Shown here one piece after another: positions 1 through 7,617 of a stretch of 64,000 bases of DNA. Origin of the DNA: Spiractinospora alimapuensis (lineage in GTDB: Bacteria > Actinomycetota > Actinomycetes > Streptosporangiales > Streptosporangiaceae). The notes under the pieces were generated by a model. The model was not told where the DNA came from and ran no database searches. It worked only from the letters and a program-made list of their open reading frames with translations. Numbering within the stretch: position 1 is the first letter of the stretch; every line of letters begins with the position of its first letter. The DNA is taken from assembly GCF_018437505.1 (NCBI RefSeq), contig NZ_CP072467.1, positions 2,480,001 to 2,544,000 on the forward strand. The letters run 5' to 3'. A program made the translations under genes and the position numbers.

Positions 1-1
1 T

Positions 2-271
2 CCGTTCGCTCTCGGGGACCTCATGTTCGCCCCGCACCTAAACGACGCCCTGTGGATGGTCACCGAGGGCTACGCCTCCGCCGACGACGTCGACACCGCC
101 GTCCGGCTCGGTTGCGGCTACCCGCGCGGGCCCATCCAACTCGCCGACGAGTACGGGCACGACGCGCTCCTGGCCACCCTCGCCGCCATCCACGACGCCG
201 GGTTGGGGTCCGGGTCCGTCCCGGCCCCGCTGCTGTCCAGTGACACCGGCGACGCCGACGACCCCGAATAG
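2..271 (+). CDS. 3-hydroxyacyl-CoA dehydrogenase, C-terminal end (partial)
   Basis: The last 89 residues of a 3-hydroxyacyl-CoA (probably 3-hydroxybutyryl-CoA) dehydrogenase; the NAD-binding domain lies before the window. The reading frame is open from base 2. The visible part matches the helical C-terminal dimerisation domain of the family: an NDALWMVTEGYAS stretch is followed by LGCGYPRGPIQLADEYG, the hallmark of the substrate-facing helices. The enzyme oxidises 3-hydroxyacyl-CoA to 3-oxoacyl-CoA in fatty acid breakdown or butyrate/PHB metabolism. The next gene starts four bases after its stop. The family is clear; the exact chain-length substrate is not. Confidence 0.85.
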   Translation, partial: PFALGDLMFAPHLNDALWMVTEGYASADDVDTAVRLGCGYPRGPIQLADEYGHDALLATLAAIHDAGLGSGSVPAPLLSSDTGDADDPE

Positions 272-275
272 CACC

Positions 276-584
276 GTGCCCCGCCGCAACACACCCCGTC
301 GACGCGGGGACAACGGCCGAGCCCACGCGCCGATCGACCTCCTGCGGGCCACCGGCGCCGAGCGACGCGAGAGCGCGCCGGACGGCGACTGGGCGGTGCG
401 CAGCGTCAGTGCCACCGCCGCCACGAAGGCCTACTGGTGTCCCGGCTGCGGACAGCAGATCCCGCCCGGCATGCCCCACGTGGTCGCCTGGCGCGCCGGT
501 GGGCAGGGTGAGGACCGGCGGCACTGGCATTCGTCGTGTTGGAGCAAGCGGGCCGACCGTTCGACGCGACCGCCGCGCCGGTAG
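276..584 (+). CDS. small Cys/His protein, probable zinc binder
   Basis: A 102-residue basic protein of unknown function. The start chosen is GTG 276, just after the previous stop; a GTG at 240 in the same frame would overlap the upstream gene. The N-terminus is Arg-rich and likely disordered. The middle holds CPGCGQQIPPGMPH and, about 30 residues on, HWHSSCW. Together they give three Cys and several His in a pattern typical of a small zinc-binding fold. Similar short proteins are common in actinomycetes after beta-oxidation genes. Coupled translation with the dehydrogenase is likely. I cannot name a function. Confidence 0.65.
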   Translation: MPRRNTPRRRGDNGRAHAPIDLLRATGAERRESAPDGDWAVRSVSATAATKAYWCPGCGQQIPPGMPHVVAWRAGGQGEDRRHWHSSCWSKRADRSTRPPRR

Positions 585-607
585 TCGACTCTGGGGAAGG
601 AACTCGT

Positions 608-1345
608 ATGGATATCCGTGCCAGCACCGTGCTGCCCGCCGCGCGGCACAACATCACGCTGCACACCGCCGACGGGCTGAAGCTCGTCGGCGAACTGGCG
701 CTGCCTCCGGAGGATCGCACTCCGGTGGCGACCCTGGTCTGTCTCCACCCCCTCCCCACCGCGGAGGGCATGATGGACAGCCACGTGCTGCGCAAGGCGT
801 CCTTCCGGCTCCCCGCACTCGCCGACGTCGCGGTGCTGCGCTTCAACACGCGCGGTACGACCTCACGTCGCGGCACCAGTGAGGGCTCGTTCGGTGACGG
901 CGAGACCGAGCAGCACGACGTTCTCGCCGCCATCGAGTTCGCGGAGTTCGAGGAGCTTCCCCACCCCTGGCTGCTGGGATGGTCGTTCGGCACCGAGCTC
1001 GCGCTCAAGTGGGGCTGCGACCCCGACGTCGCGGGCGCCATCCTGCTGTCCCCACCCCTCAAGCGCGCCGACGACGCCGACCTCGCGGTCTGGGCCGACT
1101 CCGGCAAACCGGTGGTCGCCCTCATCCCCGAGTTCGACGACTACCTCCGCCCCGAAGAAGCTAAGCAGCGCTTCGCCGCCATCCCCCAGGCCGAGGTGAT
1201 CCCCGTCGAAGGCGCCAAACACCTCTGGGTCGGCGAACCCTACGTCCGAACCGTCCTCAACGAGATCACCCGCCACATCGCCCCCCAGTCCGCCCCCCTC
1301 CCCACCGAATGGGACGGCGAGTACGGAGTCGACAAGGGCCTGTAG
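608..1345 (+). CDS. alpha/beta hydrolase
   Basis: A 245-residue cytosolic alpha/beta-hydrolase. ATG 608 is preceded by a good ribosome site (GGGAAGGAA, about 594-602), so the longer open frame from 536 is not used. The fold is visible as a beta-strand/oxyanion segment (LVCLHPLPTAEG), the nucleophile elbow GWSFGTE with Ser, an acidic residue in the late strand region (PEFDD), and a C-terminal His (GAKHLWVG). This set fits the serine-hydrolase triad. The HPLPTAEG-type N-terminal pattern resembles the dienelactone hydrolase/YdjC-like branch of small actinobacterial hydrolases. Substrate unknown. It closes the plus-strand group with the small Cys protein. Confidence 0.8.
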   Translation: MDIRASTVLPAARHNITLHTADGLKLVGELALPPEDRTPVATLVCLHPLPTAEGMMDSHVLRKASFRLPALADVAVLRFNTRGTTSRRGTSEGSFGDGETEQHDVLAAIEFAEFEELPHPWLLGWSFGTELALKWGCDPDVAGAILLSPPLKRADDADLAVWADSGKPVVALIPEFDDYLRPEEAKQRFAAIPQAEVIPVEGAKHLWVGEPYVRTVLNEITRHIAPQSAPLPTEWDGEYGVDKGL

Positions 1346-1375
1346 GAGGCCGCGAGCCCGTGGACGATGTGCGGC

Positions 1376-1404
1376 CACTTCCCCGCCCACGCAGGGATGG
1401 ACCG
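1376..1404 (+). repeat. solitary CRISPR-like repeat
   Basis: A 29-base segment matching the repeat of the array at 7618-8133 at 23 of 29 positions. It includes the complete 3' handle ATGGACCG and the palindromic core (CCCCGCCCACGCAGGG, one arm weakened). It stands alone, about 240 bases before the decayed array at 1615. That distance is not a multiple of the 61-base period. It may be a relic of a lost array or a chance GC hairpin. Confidence 0.4.
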
Positions 1405-1614
1405 GTTCTCGGGGTGTGTGGCTTGCCCCCGTGAGATCCACAGACGATCCGTGCGCTTTGGGCCCTGTACTTCGGAAGCGGTTGTGGTCTGATGGCTGAG
1501 GGAGTCACGGAGTTGACGTTCGAGCCGACCACGGGACAGGTGCCTGATATGTCCGAATTTCGAGAAGTGATGAAATTCGAGGCTTGCCAGTGGTAAGCGC
1601 GCAGGTCAGAGAGT
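1405..1614 (+). promoter_or_regulatory. possible CRISPR leader, less GC-rich
   Basis: An untranslated stretch that is clearly less G+C-rich than its surroundings. It contains an inverted repeat (CGAATTT near 1554 with AAATTCG near 1573). It lies directly before three 29-base repeats read in the plus direction, so it occupies the leader position. No gene is visible here. The leader role is inferred from position only. Confidence 0.3.
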
Positions 1615-1765
1615 ATGCGTCCCCCGCGCGCGGGGATGGTCCCATGGGTCTCTGTCTGACGAACTGATGCGACTGATGCGTTCCCCGCGCGCGGGGATGG
1701 TCCCTCGATTCCGGCCTCTTGCATGCTGGCCAGGTGGTGCGTTCCCCGCGTGCGGGGGTGACCGC
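1615..1765 (+). CRISPR. short degenerate type I-E style CRISPR array
   Basis: Three 29-base repeats begin at 1615, 1676 and 1737, exactly 61 bases apart, giving two 32-base spacers (1644-1675 and 1705-1736). The repeat core is CCCCGCGCGCGGGGATGGTCCC, a hairpin followed by the eight-base handle typical of type I-E repeats. Repeat 1 has a C for T change and repeat 3 has several changes and a shifted end, as expected for the leader-distal repeat. The handle differs from the array at 7618 (GTCCC against GACCG). No cas gene is in the window. Confidence 0.8.
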
Positions 1766-1805
1766 TCTTGCGGTTCGCTTCAGCTCACTGGGCGGGACCA
1801 ACCAC

Positions 1806-1836
1806 TTGACTTCAAGGTCACTTGAATTTCTAGGGT
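1806..1836 (+). promoter_or_regulatory. MerR-type promoter with 19-base spacer and operator
   Basis: A -35 box TTGACT (1806-1811) and a -10 box TAGGGT (1831-1836) are separated by 19 bases. The perfect inverted repeat TTCAAG-GTCA-CTTGAA (1811-1826) lies between them. An over-long spacer with a dyad inside it is the signature of MerR-family activation; the layout closely parallels the SoxR-controlled soxS promoter. The -10 box ends seven bases before ATG 1844, so the transcript is probably leaderless. No MerR gene is adjacent; the only MerR-like gene in the window is at 62393. Confidence 0.7.
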
Positions 1837-1843
1837 CTCCCCC

Positions 1844-2299
1844 ATGACGACATCAACGCACCGCACCCAGATCGCGCCGGAGATCGTCGACAAGGGTGGG
1901 GACCATGAGGCCGACCGGGTGGCGATCGCGGCGATCGTCAAGGATGTGGAGGACGGGTTCAACGGGAACGACGCCGGGCTGTTGGTGGAGCACTTCGCCG
2001 AGAACGGGTACACCGTCAACGCTTTCGGGGGCGTGCTGACGGGACGTGGGGCGATGGCGGAGACGAACGCCGCGTTGTTGGCGGGGCCGTTGCGGGAGGA
2101 GACCGCGCGGTACGAGCTCGACCACGTGGAGTTCCTGCGGCCCGACGTGGCGGTGGCGCGGAAGCTGGCCTGGGCCACCGACGCCGACGGTACGCCGCGG
2201 TCGGAGCGGCACTCCATGATCGCGACCTACGTGCTGGTGAAGGAAGGCGACCGCTGGTGGGTCACCGCGCGGCAGAACACCACGGTGCCCGAGGCGTAG
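1844..2299 (+). CDS. SgcJ/SnoaL-like NTF2-fold protein
   Basis: A 151-residue protein of the SnoaL-like/SgcJ (nuclear transport factor 2) fold. An N-terminal helix (DRVAIAAIVKDVEDGFN) is followed by the pocket-forming segment LVEHFAENGYTVNAFGG, then strands ending RWWVTARQNTTVP, the usual last strand. Members are small cone-shaped proteins that bind or isomerise hydrophobic ligands; many act in polyketide metabolism or as stress proteins of unknown role. The gene is monocistronic, starts directly at the predicted transcription start and ends at a strong hairpin. The MerR-type promoter suggests induction by a drug, oxidant or metal. Family firm, function open. Confidence 0.8.
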   Translation: MTTSTHRTQIAPEIVDKGGDHEADRVAIAAIVKDVEDGFNGNDAGLLVEHFAENGYTVNAFGGVLTGRGAMAETNAALLAGPLREETARYELDHVEFLRPDVAVARKLAWATDADGTPRSERHSMIATYVLVKEGDRWWVTARQNTTVPEA

Positions 2300-2314
2300 C
2301 GCCACACACTCAAC

Positions 2315-2365
2315 GACTGAGGCCCGGCCTTCACGGCGAACCACCGCGAGGGCCGGGCCTCAGTC
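2315..2365. terminator. bidirectional hairpin terminator
   Basis: Perfect 15-base arms GACTGAGGCCCGGCC (2315-2329) and GGCCGGGCCTCAGTC (2351-2365) sit between the convergent SnoaL-like gene and the FilP-like gene, so the hairpin can end both transcripts. There is no long T tract. Confidence 0.8.
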
Positions 2366-2395
2366 ATTCACGCTTGTTGGTCAAGGACCGGCGGC

Positions 2396-3745
2396 CTACT
2401 CCTGCCACCACTCCTCGTCGTCCCCGGACTTGGCCTTGGCCTGCTTGGGCGCCGCGGGTGCGGGAGCCTCGGCCGGGGCCGCTTCGGCGGCGGGGGGCGG
2501 TGTCCGGTCGATCGCCGGCTGCTCGGCCTTGGGCGCCTGCTCGATCGTCGGCGCCTCCTGCTGGGCGGCGACGGCGGCCTGCGCGGCGAGGCCCGCTCCT
2601 CCGCTGCCGAAGCTCGACAGCATCTGCTGGAACTGCGCCGCCGCGGCCTCGATGCCTTCCTTCTGCTTCTGCAGTCGGTCGACTTCCTGCTGCATCGCGG
2701 TGACCTGGCGGTCCCGCTCGGCCTTGGCGTCGCTGACCATGTGCTCGGCCTTGGCCTTAGCGTCGCTCAGGACCTGCTCGGCGTTCTTCTTCGCCGTGGA
2801 CTGCACCTGCTTGGCGTGGGCCTCGGCGTCGCGGCGGGCCTGGTCGGCCTGGGCGTTGGCCTTGTCCTTGCGCTGTTCGGCGGCGTAGGCGAGCTCCTCG
2901 GCCTCCGACACGCGCTTCTGGATCGCGGCCTGGGACTCGGCGAGGCGCTGCTCGTCCAGACGCTCCGCCTCTTCGCGGCGGGCCGCCATCTGGATCTCGA
3001 AGTCGGCCTCTTCCTGCGCCCGCTTGGCCTCGCTCTCCTCCAAGACCCGCTGGGCCTGCGCGCGCATCTCGTCGGCCTGGCGCTTGGCGGCCTGGATGGT
3101 GTCGTCGCGCTCCCGCTTGGCGGTGGTGCGGAGCTGGGTGCACTCACGCTCGGTGGTGGTGCGCAGCTTCTTGATCTCGGCGTCGAAGGAGCGCTGCTTC
3201 TCCGCGATTTCCTGCTCAGCGGCGGAGCGCTTCTTCAGGACCTCGCGCTCGGTGGTGGAGGTGAGCTCGTCGGCCTCGCGCCGGGCGGTGGTGCGGATCT
3301 CCTCGGCCTCGGACTCCGCGGCGTTGCGCATCTCCGTGGCCTCGCGCTGCGCGGTGGAGCGCGCCTCGGAGGCGTCGTTCTCCGCGTTGGCCCGCATGTC
3401 GGCCGCTTCGACCTTCGCGGCAGCCTCGATCTCGTTGGCCTCGGTGCGCGCGCCCTGCACCAGCTCGATGGCCTGTTCCTCGGCCAGACGCAGAAGCTGC
3501 TCGATCCGCGCGCCGAGTCCCGCGTACGTGGGGCGCTCCTGCTCCTCCAACTGGCGTCGCGTGTCGGCTAGGTCCTGCTGGTACTTCTGCGCCGACTCCT
3601 GCGCCTGTTGCTTCTTGCTCTCGAGCTCGGCGATGAAGGCGTGTACCTGCGGCCGGTCGTACCCGCGTAGGACCACATCGAACTCGGCCGGCTGGTTATC
3701 GCTGTTGTGGATGTCTTGGAGCTGGGAATCAATGTTCGACGGCAT
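2396..3745 (-). CDS. FilP-like DivIVA-domain coiled-coil cytoskeletal protein
   Basis: A 449-residue protein, nearly all heptad coiled coil from residue 40 to 370. The N-terminus (FDVVLRGYDRPQVHAFIAELE) is the DivIVA-type membrane-targeting motif also found in Streptomyces FilP and Scy. Long Ala/Glu/Arg/Lys repeats with TTAR/TTER-type units follow. The tail (about 380-449) is rich in Pro and Ala and ends in the acidic, aromatic DDEEWWQE. Such proteins form intermediate-filament-like networks near growing hyphal tips. ATG 3745 has AGGA nine bases upstream. The next gene is mce, as next to Scy/FilP in Streptomyces, but no second, Scy-like gene lies between. Confidence 0.8.
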   Translation of the reverse strand: MPSNIDSQLQDIHNSDNQPAEFDVVLRGYDRPQVHAFIAELESKKQQAQESAQKYQQDLADTRRQLEEQERPTYAGLGARIEQLLRLAEEQAIELVQGARTEANEIEAAAKVEAADMRANAENDASEARSTAQREATEMRNAAESEAEEIRTTARREADELTSTTEREVLKKRSAAEQEIAEKQRSFDAEIKKLRTTTERECTQLRTTAKRERDDTIQAAKRQADEMRAQAQRVLEESEAKRAQEEADFEIQMAARREEAERLDEQRLAESQAAIQKRVSEAEELAYAAEQRKDKANAQADQARRDAEAHAKQVQSTAKKNAEQVLSDAKAKAEHMVSDAKAERDRQVTAMQQEVDRLQKQKEGIEAAAAQFQQMLSSFGSGGAGLAAQAAVAAQQEAPTIEQAPKAEQPAIDRTPPPAAEAAPAEAPAPAAPKQAKAKSGDDEEWWQE

Positions 3746-4076
3746 GAGGTGAAATCCTGAACGGGAGACGAGACGGCTGTTTGCTTATCGTGCGCCGGGG
3801 CGCTGCCGAGGGTGACGACAATTACGGTCCTTCGTGCATTGCCTCAACTTCGGCTTCCCCGAGCCTGGTTGAGTCGCGAGCTGCGCCCCACCCCGTGGCT
3901 GCGCTAGGCAGGTTACTGCGGCGAGTTCTCAATCAGCGGCGAACGTCGCCAAACCGGCAGTGAGGCGACTTTATCAAGACCGCGCCAGTCGGGAAGGGGT
4001 TTCGGGGGGAGGTCTCACGCACCTTTGGACGTCCGACCCAGTAGACATGGGCGAAAAACGAAAAGTGACGACCTTG
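3746..4076. other. intergenic region, no gene seen
   Basis: About 330 bases between the 5' end of the FilP-like gene and the 3' end of mce, both on the minus strand. The sequence is less G+C-rich than average around 4040-4080. It should hold the filP-like promoter and the mce terminator, but I see no convincing hairpin or promoter pair. Confidence 0.5.
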
Positions 4077-4517
4077 TTACGTCTGGTGTGTCTCTGTGCC
4101 GGAGGCCTGGACCATCTCGGTGAGTACCCCACCACAGTCCTTCGGGTGCAGAAACATGATGGACGAGCCCATTGACCCGTTTCGGGGATGTTCACTCAGA
4201 GTTCTGAGGCCACGGTCGCGCATCGCCTGGCCGGCGGCGGCGACGTCGTCGGTGCCGAAGGCGACGTGGTGCACGCCCTCACCGTTGCGGGCCAGGAACT
4301 TCCCGACCGGGGAGTCCTCCCGCAGCGGCTGCAGAAGCTGGATGTAGCTGGCCTGGCCGTCGTCCGTGCCGTTGGCCCGCAGCATGGCCTCGCGGACGCC
4401 CTGCTCCTCGTTCACCTCCTCATGGCTCACGGTGAACCCGAAGGTGTCCCGATAGAAGGCGATTGAGGCGTCGAGGTCGTGGCACGCGATCCCGACGTGA
4501 TCGATCCGAGAGAACAC
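4077..4517 (-). CDS. mce: methylmalonyl-CoA epimerase
   Basis: A 146-residue vicinal-oxygen-chelate fold protein that interconverts (2S)- and (2R)-methylmalonyl-CoA, needed to pass propionyl-CoA carbon to the B12-dependent mutase. Two beta-alpha-beta modules are visible. The first starts RIDHVGIACHDLDASIAFYRD (metal-ligand His), and the second has GEGVHHVAFGTDD, with a Glu ligand in GGVLTEMVQ near the end. Start GTG 4517 has GGAGG nine bases upstream. It is divergent from the thiolase and meaB genes, which belong to the same acyl-CoA network. Confidence 0.92.
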   Translation of the reverse strand: MFSRIDHVGIACHDLDASIAFYRDTFGFTVSHEEVNEEQGVREAMLRANGTDDGQASYIQLLQPLREDSPVGKFLARNGEGVHHVAFGTDDVAAAGQAMRDRGLRTLSEHPRNGSMGSSIMFLHPKDCGGVLTEMVQASGTETHQT

Positions 4518-4685
4518 CGGCGACTACCTCCATACCGACACTGCCCCACCGCTTACCTCCGGACATGATCTCAAACGCGGGGCCGGCCACCACTTCGCCC
4601 CCGCTCGAGCCGCTGGCCGGGAATCCCGGAAGGGGGTCACCATGCTTTCATGGGAGGAGGAGCGCATCGCAGAAAGGTCCACGCC

Positions 4686-5891
4686 ATGCCTGGTGCCGTC
4701 ATTGTCAGTGCAGCCCGCACCCCGATCGGACGCCTGATGGGGGCGCTGTCTCCCCTGACCGGGGCGCAACTTGGGGGCGCGGCCATCGGCGCGGCGCTCG
4801 ACCGGGCGGGACTCGCCGGCGAGCGGGCGGGCGAGGTCGACTACGTGGTCATGGGCCAGGTTCTCCAGGCCGGCGCGGGACAGAACCCGGCGCGCCAGGC
4901 GGCCCTGGCCGGCGGTCTTCCCCTCCCCGTACCGGCGCTGACCATCAACAAGGTCTGCCTGTCCGGGCTGAACGCGATCGCCCTCGCCGACCAGCTCATC
5001 AACGCCGGCGAGTGCGAGGTCGTCGTCGCGGGCGGCATGGAGTCGATGACGGGGGCGCCGCACCTGCTGCCCAAGGCGCGCGGTGGCTACAAGTACGGCT
5101 CCGTCGAGGTGCTCGACGTCATCGCTCGGGACGGCCTCACCGACGCCTATGACGACGAGTCGATGGGCGCCGGCACCGAACGCGGGAACGCCAAGCGCGG
5201 GATCACCCGCGAGGAGCAGGACGCCTTCGCCGCCCGCTCACACCAGCGTGCCGCGGCCGCCATGAAGGACGGCCGCTTCACGGCGGAGATCGCCCCGGTG
5301 GACATCCCGCAGCGGGGTGGGCAGGTGAAGACCGTCGCGGAGGACGAGGGCGTGCGCCCCGACACCACAGCCGAGTCCCTCGCCCGGCTGCGTCCCGCGT
5401 TCGCCAAGGACGGCACGATCACCGCGGGATCCGCCTCCCAGATCTCCGACGGCGCCGCCGCCGTGGTGGTGATGAGTCGGGCCGCGGCTGAGCGTCACGG
5501 CTGCGAGATCCTCGCCGAGATCGGCGCGCACGGCGCCGTCGCCGGACCGGACGACACCGACCTGCACTCCCAGCCGTCCAACGCCATCCACAAGGCGCTG
5601 GACAAGGCCGGACTGCGCGTCGCCGACCTGGACCTGATCGAGATCAACGAGGCGTTCGCCAGCGTCGGTATCCACTCGGCTCGTGACCTCGGCCTCGCAC
5701 CCGACTCCGACGTGATCAACCCCGACGGTGGCGCCATCGCCCTCGGCCACCCGATCGGAGCCTCCGGCGCCCGCCTGGTGGTGCACCTGGTGCACGAGCT
5801 GCGGCGACGTGGCGGCGGGCGGGGCGCGGCGGGGCTGTGCGGTGGCGGCGGTCAGGGTGACGCGCTACTGCTGGACGTCGCCGGTGCCTGA
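4686..5891 (+). CDS. acetyl-CoA C-acetyltransferase (thiolase)
   Basis: A 401-residue thiolase that condenses two acetyl-CoA to acetoacetyl-CoA, or reverses this in degradation. The acyl-accepting Cys91 lies in [12 protein letters not shown]. The second half has the conserved [10 protein letters not shown] (catalytic His) and the deprotonating Cys in [14 protein letters not shown] 4686 follows a GAAAGG ribosome site; the open frame extends 12 codons further upstream without one. It lies 52 bases before meaB. As in Streptomyces, it sits between mce and meaB, tying acetyl-CoA units to methylmalonyl-CoA metabolism. Confidence 0.93.
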   Translation: MPGAVIVSAARTPIGRLMGALSPLTGAQLGGAAIGAALDRAGLAGERAGEVDYVVMGQVLQAGAGQNPARQAALAGGLPLPVPALTINKVCLSGLNAIALADQLINAGECEVVVAGGMESMTGAPHLLPKARGGYKYGSVEVLDVIARDGLTDAYDDESMGAGTERGNAKRGITREEQDAFAARSHQRAAAAMKDGRFTAEIAPVDIPQRGGQVKTVAEDEGVRPDTTAESLARLRPAFAKDGTITAGSASQISDGAAAVVVMSRAAAERHGCEILAEIGAHGAVAGPDDTDLHSQPSNAIHKALDKAGLRVADLDLIEINEAFASVGIHSARDLGLAPDSDVINPDGGAIALGHPIGASGARLVVHLVHELRRRGGGRGAAGLCGGGGQGDALLLDVAGA

Positions 5892-5943
5892 TCTCCGTGC
5901 ACACCCCGAGCATGATGTCCCTATCCCGACGGTAGGAGGCCAG

Positions 5944-6918
5944 GTGGATCCGGAGGATCTGGTCAAGCGGCTCATCAACGGGGATCGGCGCGCTCTGGCG
6001 CGCGCCCTCTCCCTGGTTGAGGCCGGTGCCGAGACCCAGGAGGAGGTGATGGCCGGCCTCGCCCCGCACGCGGGGGGAGCCCGCGTGATCGGGCTCACCG
6101 GCCCGCCCGGGGTCGGCAAGTCCACCTCCACCAACGCGCTGGTGTCCGCGCTGCGTGCCCAGGGCGAGCAGGTCGCGGTGCTGGCGATCGACCCCTCCTC
6201 ACCGTTCACCGGCGGCGCCCTGCTCGGGGACCGGGTACGGATGCAGGACCACTCGGGCGACGCCGGGGTGTTCATCCGGTCGATGGCCAACCGAGGGCAC
6301 CTCGGCGGCCTGTCCCGCGCCGCTCCGCACGCCGTCCGCGTGTTCGACGCCGCGGGCTTCGACACCGTGCTGTTGGAGACGGTGGGCGTGGGCCAGGCCG
6401 AGGTTGCGGTGGCGTCCCTGGCCGACACCACGGTCGTGCTCGTGGCGCCCGGCGGCGGCGACGGCATCCAGGCGGCCAAGGCGGGTGTGCTCGAGATCGG
6501 CGACGTGTTCGTCGTGAACAAGGCCGACCACGACGGCGCGCGCAGCATGGTGCGCGAGATCCGGGAGATGGCGGCGCGCGGGGAACGCGCCGAGCACGAC
6601 TGGCGCCCACCGGTGTTGACCACGATCGCGAACACCGGTGAGGGAATCGACGAGCTCGTGCAGCGGCTCGACCAGCACTCGGATTACCTGATGGAGAGCG
6701 GCGAGGGGGCGCGGCGACGGCGGTCACGCACCCGGGCGGAGGTCGAGGCGATCGCCGTGGACCGCATCCGCGCCTGGCTGCACGCCGGCCCTCGGGGGGA
6801 GCGCCTGGACGGCCTGGCCGAGGAAGTGGCCGAGGGGAGGATCGACCCCTACGCCGCGGTGGACCGGCTGCTGAGCTCGCACGAGAACCAGTCGGGACTC
6901 CTCCGGGCGATAGAGTGA
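5944..6918 (+). CDS. meaB: methylmalonyl-CoA mutase-associated G-protein chaperone MeaB
   Basis: A 324-residue GTPase of the MeaB/ArgK family. It guards B12-dependent methylmalonyl-CoA mutase by gating cofactor loading and release. Walker A GPPGVGKS occupies residues 53-60. Next come SSPFTGGALLGDRVRM (switch region), ETVGVGQAEV and the NKAD base-specificity motif. The C-terminal dimerisation arm ends near the stop. Start GTG 5944 is chosen because AGGAGG lies just upstream (5934-5939), although the spacing is short. The mutase subunits are not in the window. The following MarR gene begins four bases after the stop. Confidence 0.93.
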   Translation: MDPEDLVKRLINGDRRALARALSLVEAGAETQEEVMAGLAPHAGGARVIGLTGPPGVGKSTSTNALVSALRAQGEQVAVLAIDPSSPFTGGALLGDRVRMQDHSGDAGVFIRSMANRGHLGGLSRAAPHAVRVFDAAGFDTVLLETVGVGQAEVAVASLADTTVVLVAPGGGDGIQAAKAGVLEIGDVFVVNKADHDGARSMVREIREMAARGERAEHDWRPPVLTTIANTGEGIDELVQRLDQHSDYLMESGEGARRRRSRTRAEVEAIAVDRIRAWLHAGPRGERLDGLAEEVAEGRIDPYAAVDRLLSSHENQSGLLRAIE

Positions 6919-6922
6919 CGGA

Positions 6923-7450
6923 GTGTTGAACCTGCCTTTCGACCCCATCGAACGTGCGCACGAAAACTGGGTCAACCGGTGGGGAGCGTCGCCTCCCATG
7001 GCAGCGGTGACGTCGATCATGCGGGCACAGCAGATCCTCATCGCGCAACTGGACGCGACCTTACGCCCCTACGGGCTGACCTTCGCCCGCTACGAGGCCT
7101 TGGTGCTGCTGACCTTCAGCTCCACCGGCGCTCTGCCACTCAACAAGATCGGCGAGCGGCTGATGGTGCACCCCACGAGTGTCACCAACACGATCGACCG
7201 CCTGGAGGTCCAGGGTCTGGTCCAGCGCCGCCCCAACCCCAACGACGGCCGCGGCAAGCTCGCCGAGATCACCCCCGAGGGCCGCAACGTCGTCGAGAAG
7301 GCCACCCGCGACCTCCTCGCCATGGACTTCGGCCTCGGCACCTACACCGAAGAGCAGCACTGGGAGCTCTTCACCGTCCTCCGCCAACTCCGCGTCAGCC
7401 ACGGCGACTTCCAGGACCCCACCCCCCACACCCCACCCCTCGCGGACTGA
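6923..7450 (+). CDS. MarR-family transcriptional regulator
   Basis: A 175-residue winged-helix regulator. The wHTH core runs from about residue 35 to 135: YGLTFARYEALVLL, the recognition-helix segment HPTSVTNTIDRLE, and the wing with RRPNPNDGRGKLAEITPEG. It starts at GTG 6923, four bases after meaB, so it is very likely the last gene of the thiolase-meaB unit. Members repress divergent or adjacent genes and respond to small aromatic or acyl ligands. The tail (after about 160) is Pro-rich. The target is unknown; autoregulation of the acyl-CoA operon is an inference from position. Confidence 0.88.
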   Translation: MLNLPFDPIERAHENWVNRWGASPPMAAVTSIMRAQQILIAQLDATLRPYGLTFARYEALVLLTFSSTGALPLNKIGERLMVHPTSVTNTIDRLEVQGLVQRRPNPNDGRGKLAEITPEGRNVVEKATRDLLAMDFGLGTYTEEQHWELFTVLRQLRVSHGDFQDPTPHTPPLAD

Positions 7451-7617
7451 CCCGGTCCGCGATCCCCACCCGACAGAACGCGCACCCCTCGGAGATCTGG
7501 GCGATATCGCACCGCTCACCCGATTAGCCCAACTGAATTATGGCCACCTTTCGTCCACGCGCCCTCATTGACCATTGCAGAACGGTAACGCCCCCACATC
7601 ACCCCAGCTCATTCGCT
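7451..7617 (+). promoter_or_regulatory. probable CRISPR leader
   Basis: An untranslated 167-base stretch between the MarR gene and the first CRISPR repeat. It has an A+T-richer portion around 7520-7590. The repeats are read in the plus direction (3' handle ATGGACCG) and the most degenerate repeat is at the far right. That places the leader, and the end where new spacers enter, on this side. Confidence 0.5.

Noticed and set aside
2741-3571. A 276-codon plus-strand open frame opposite the FilP-like gene
   Set aside because: It is Leu/Gly repeats mirrored from the Ala/Glu/Arg heptads of the real gene, with no independent support.
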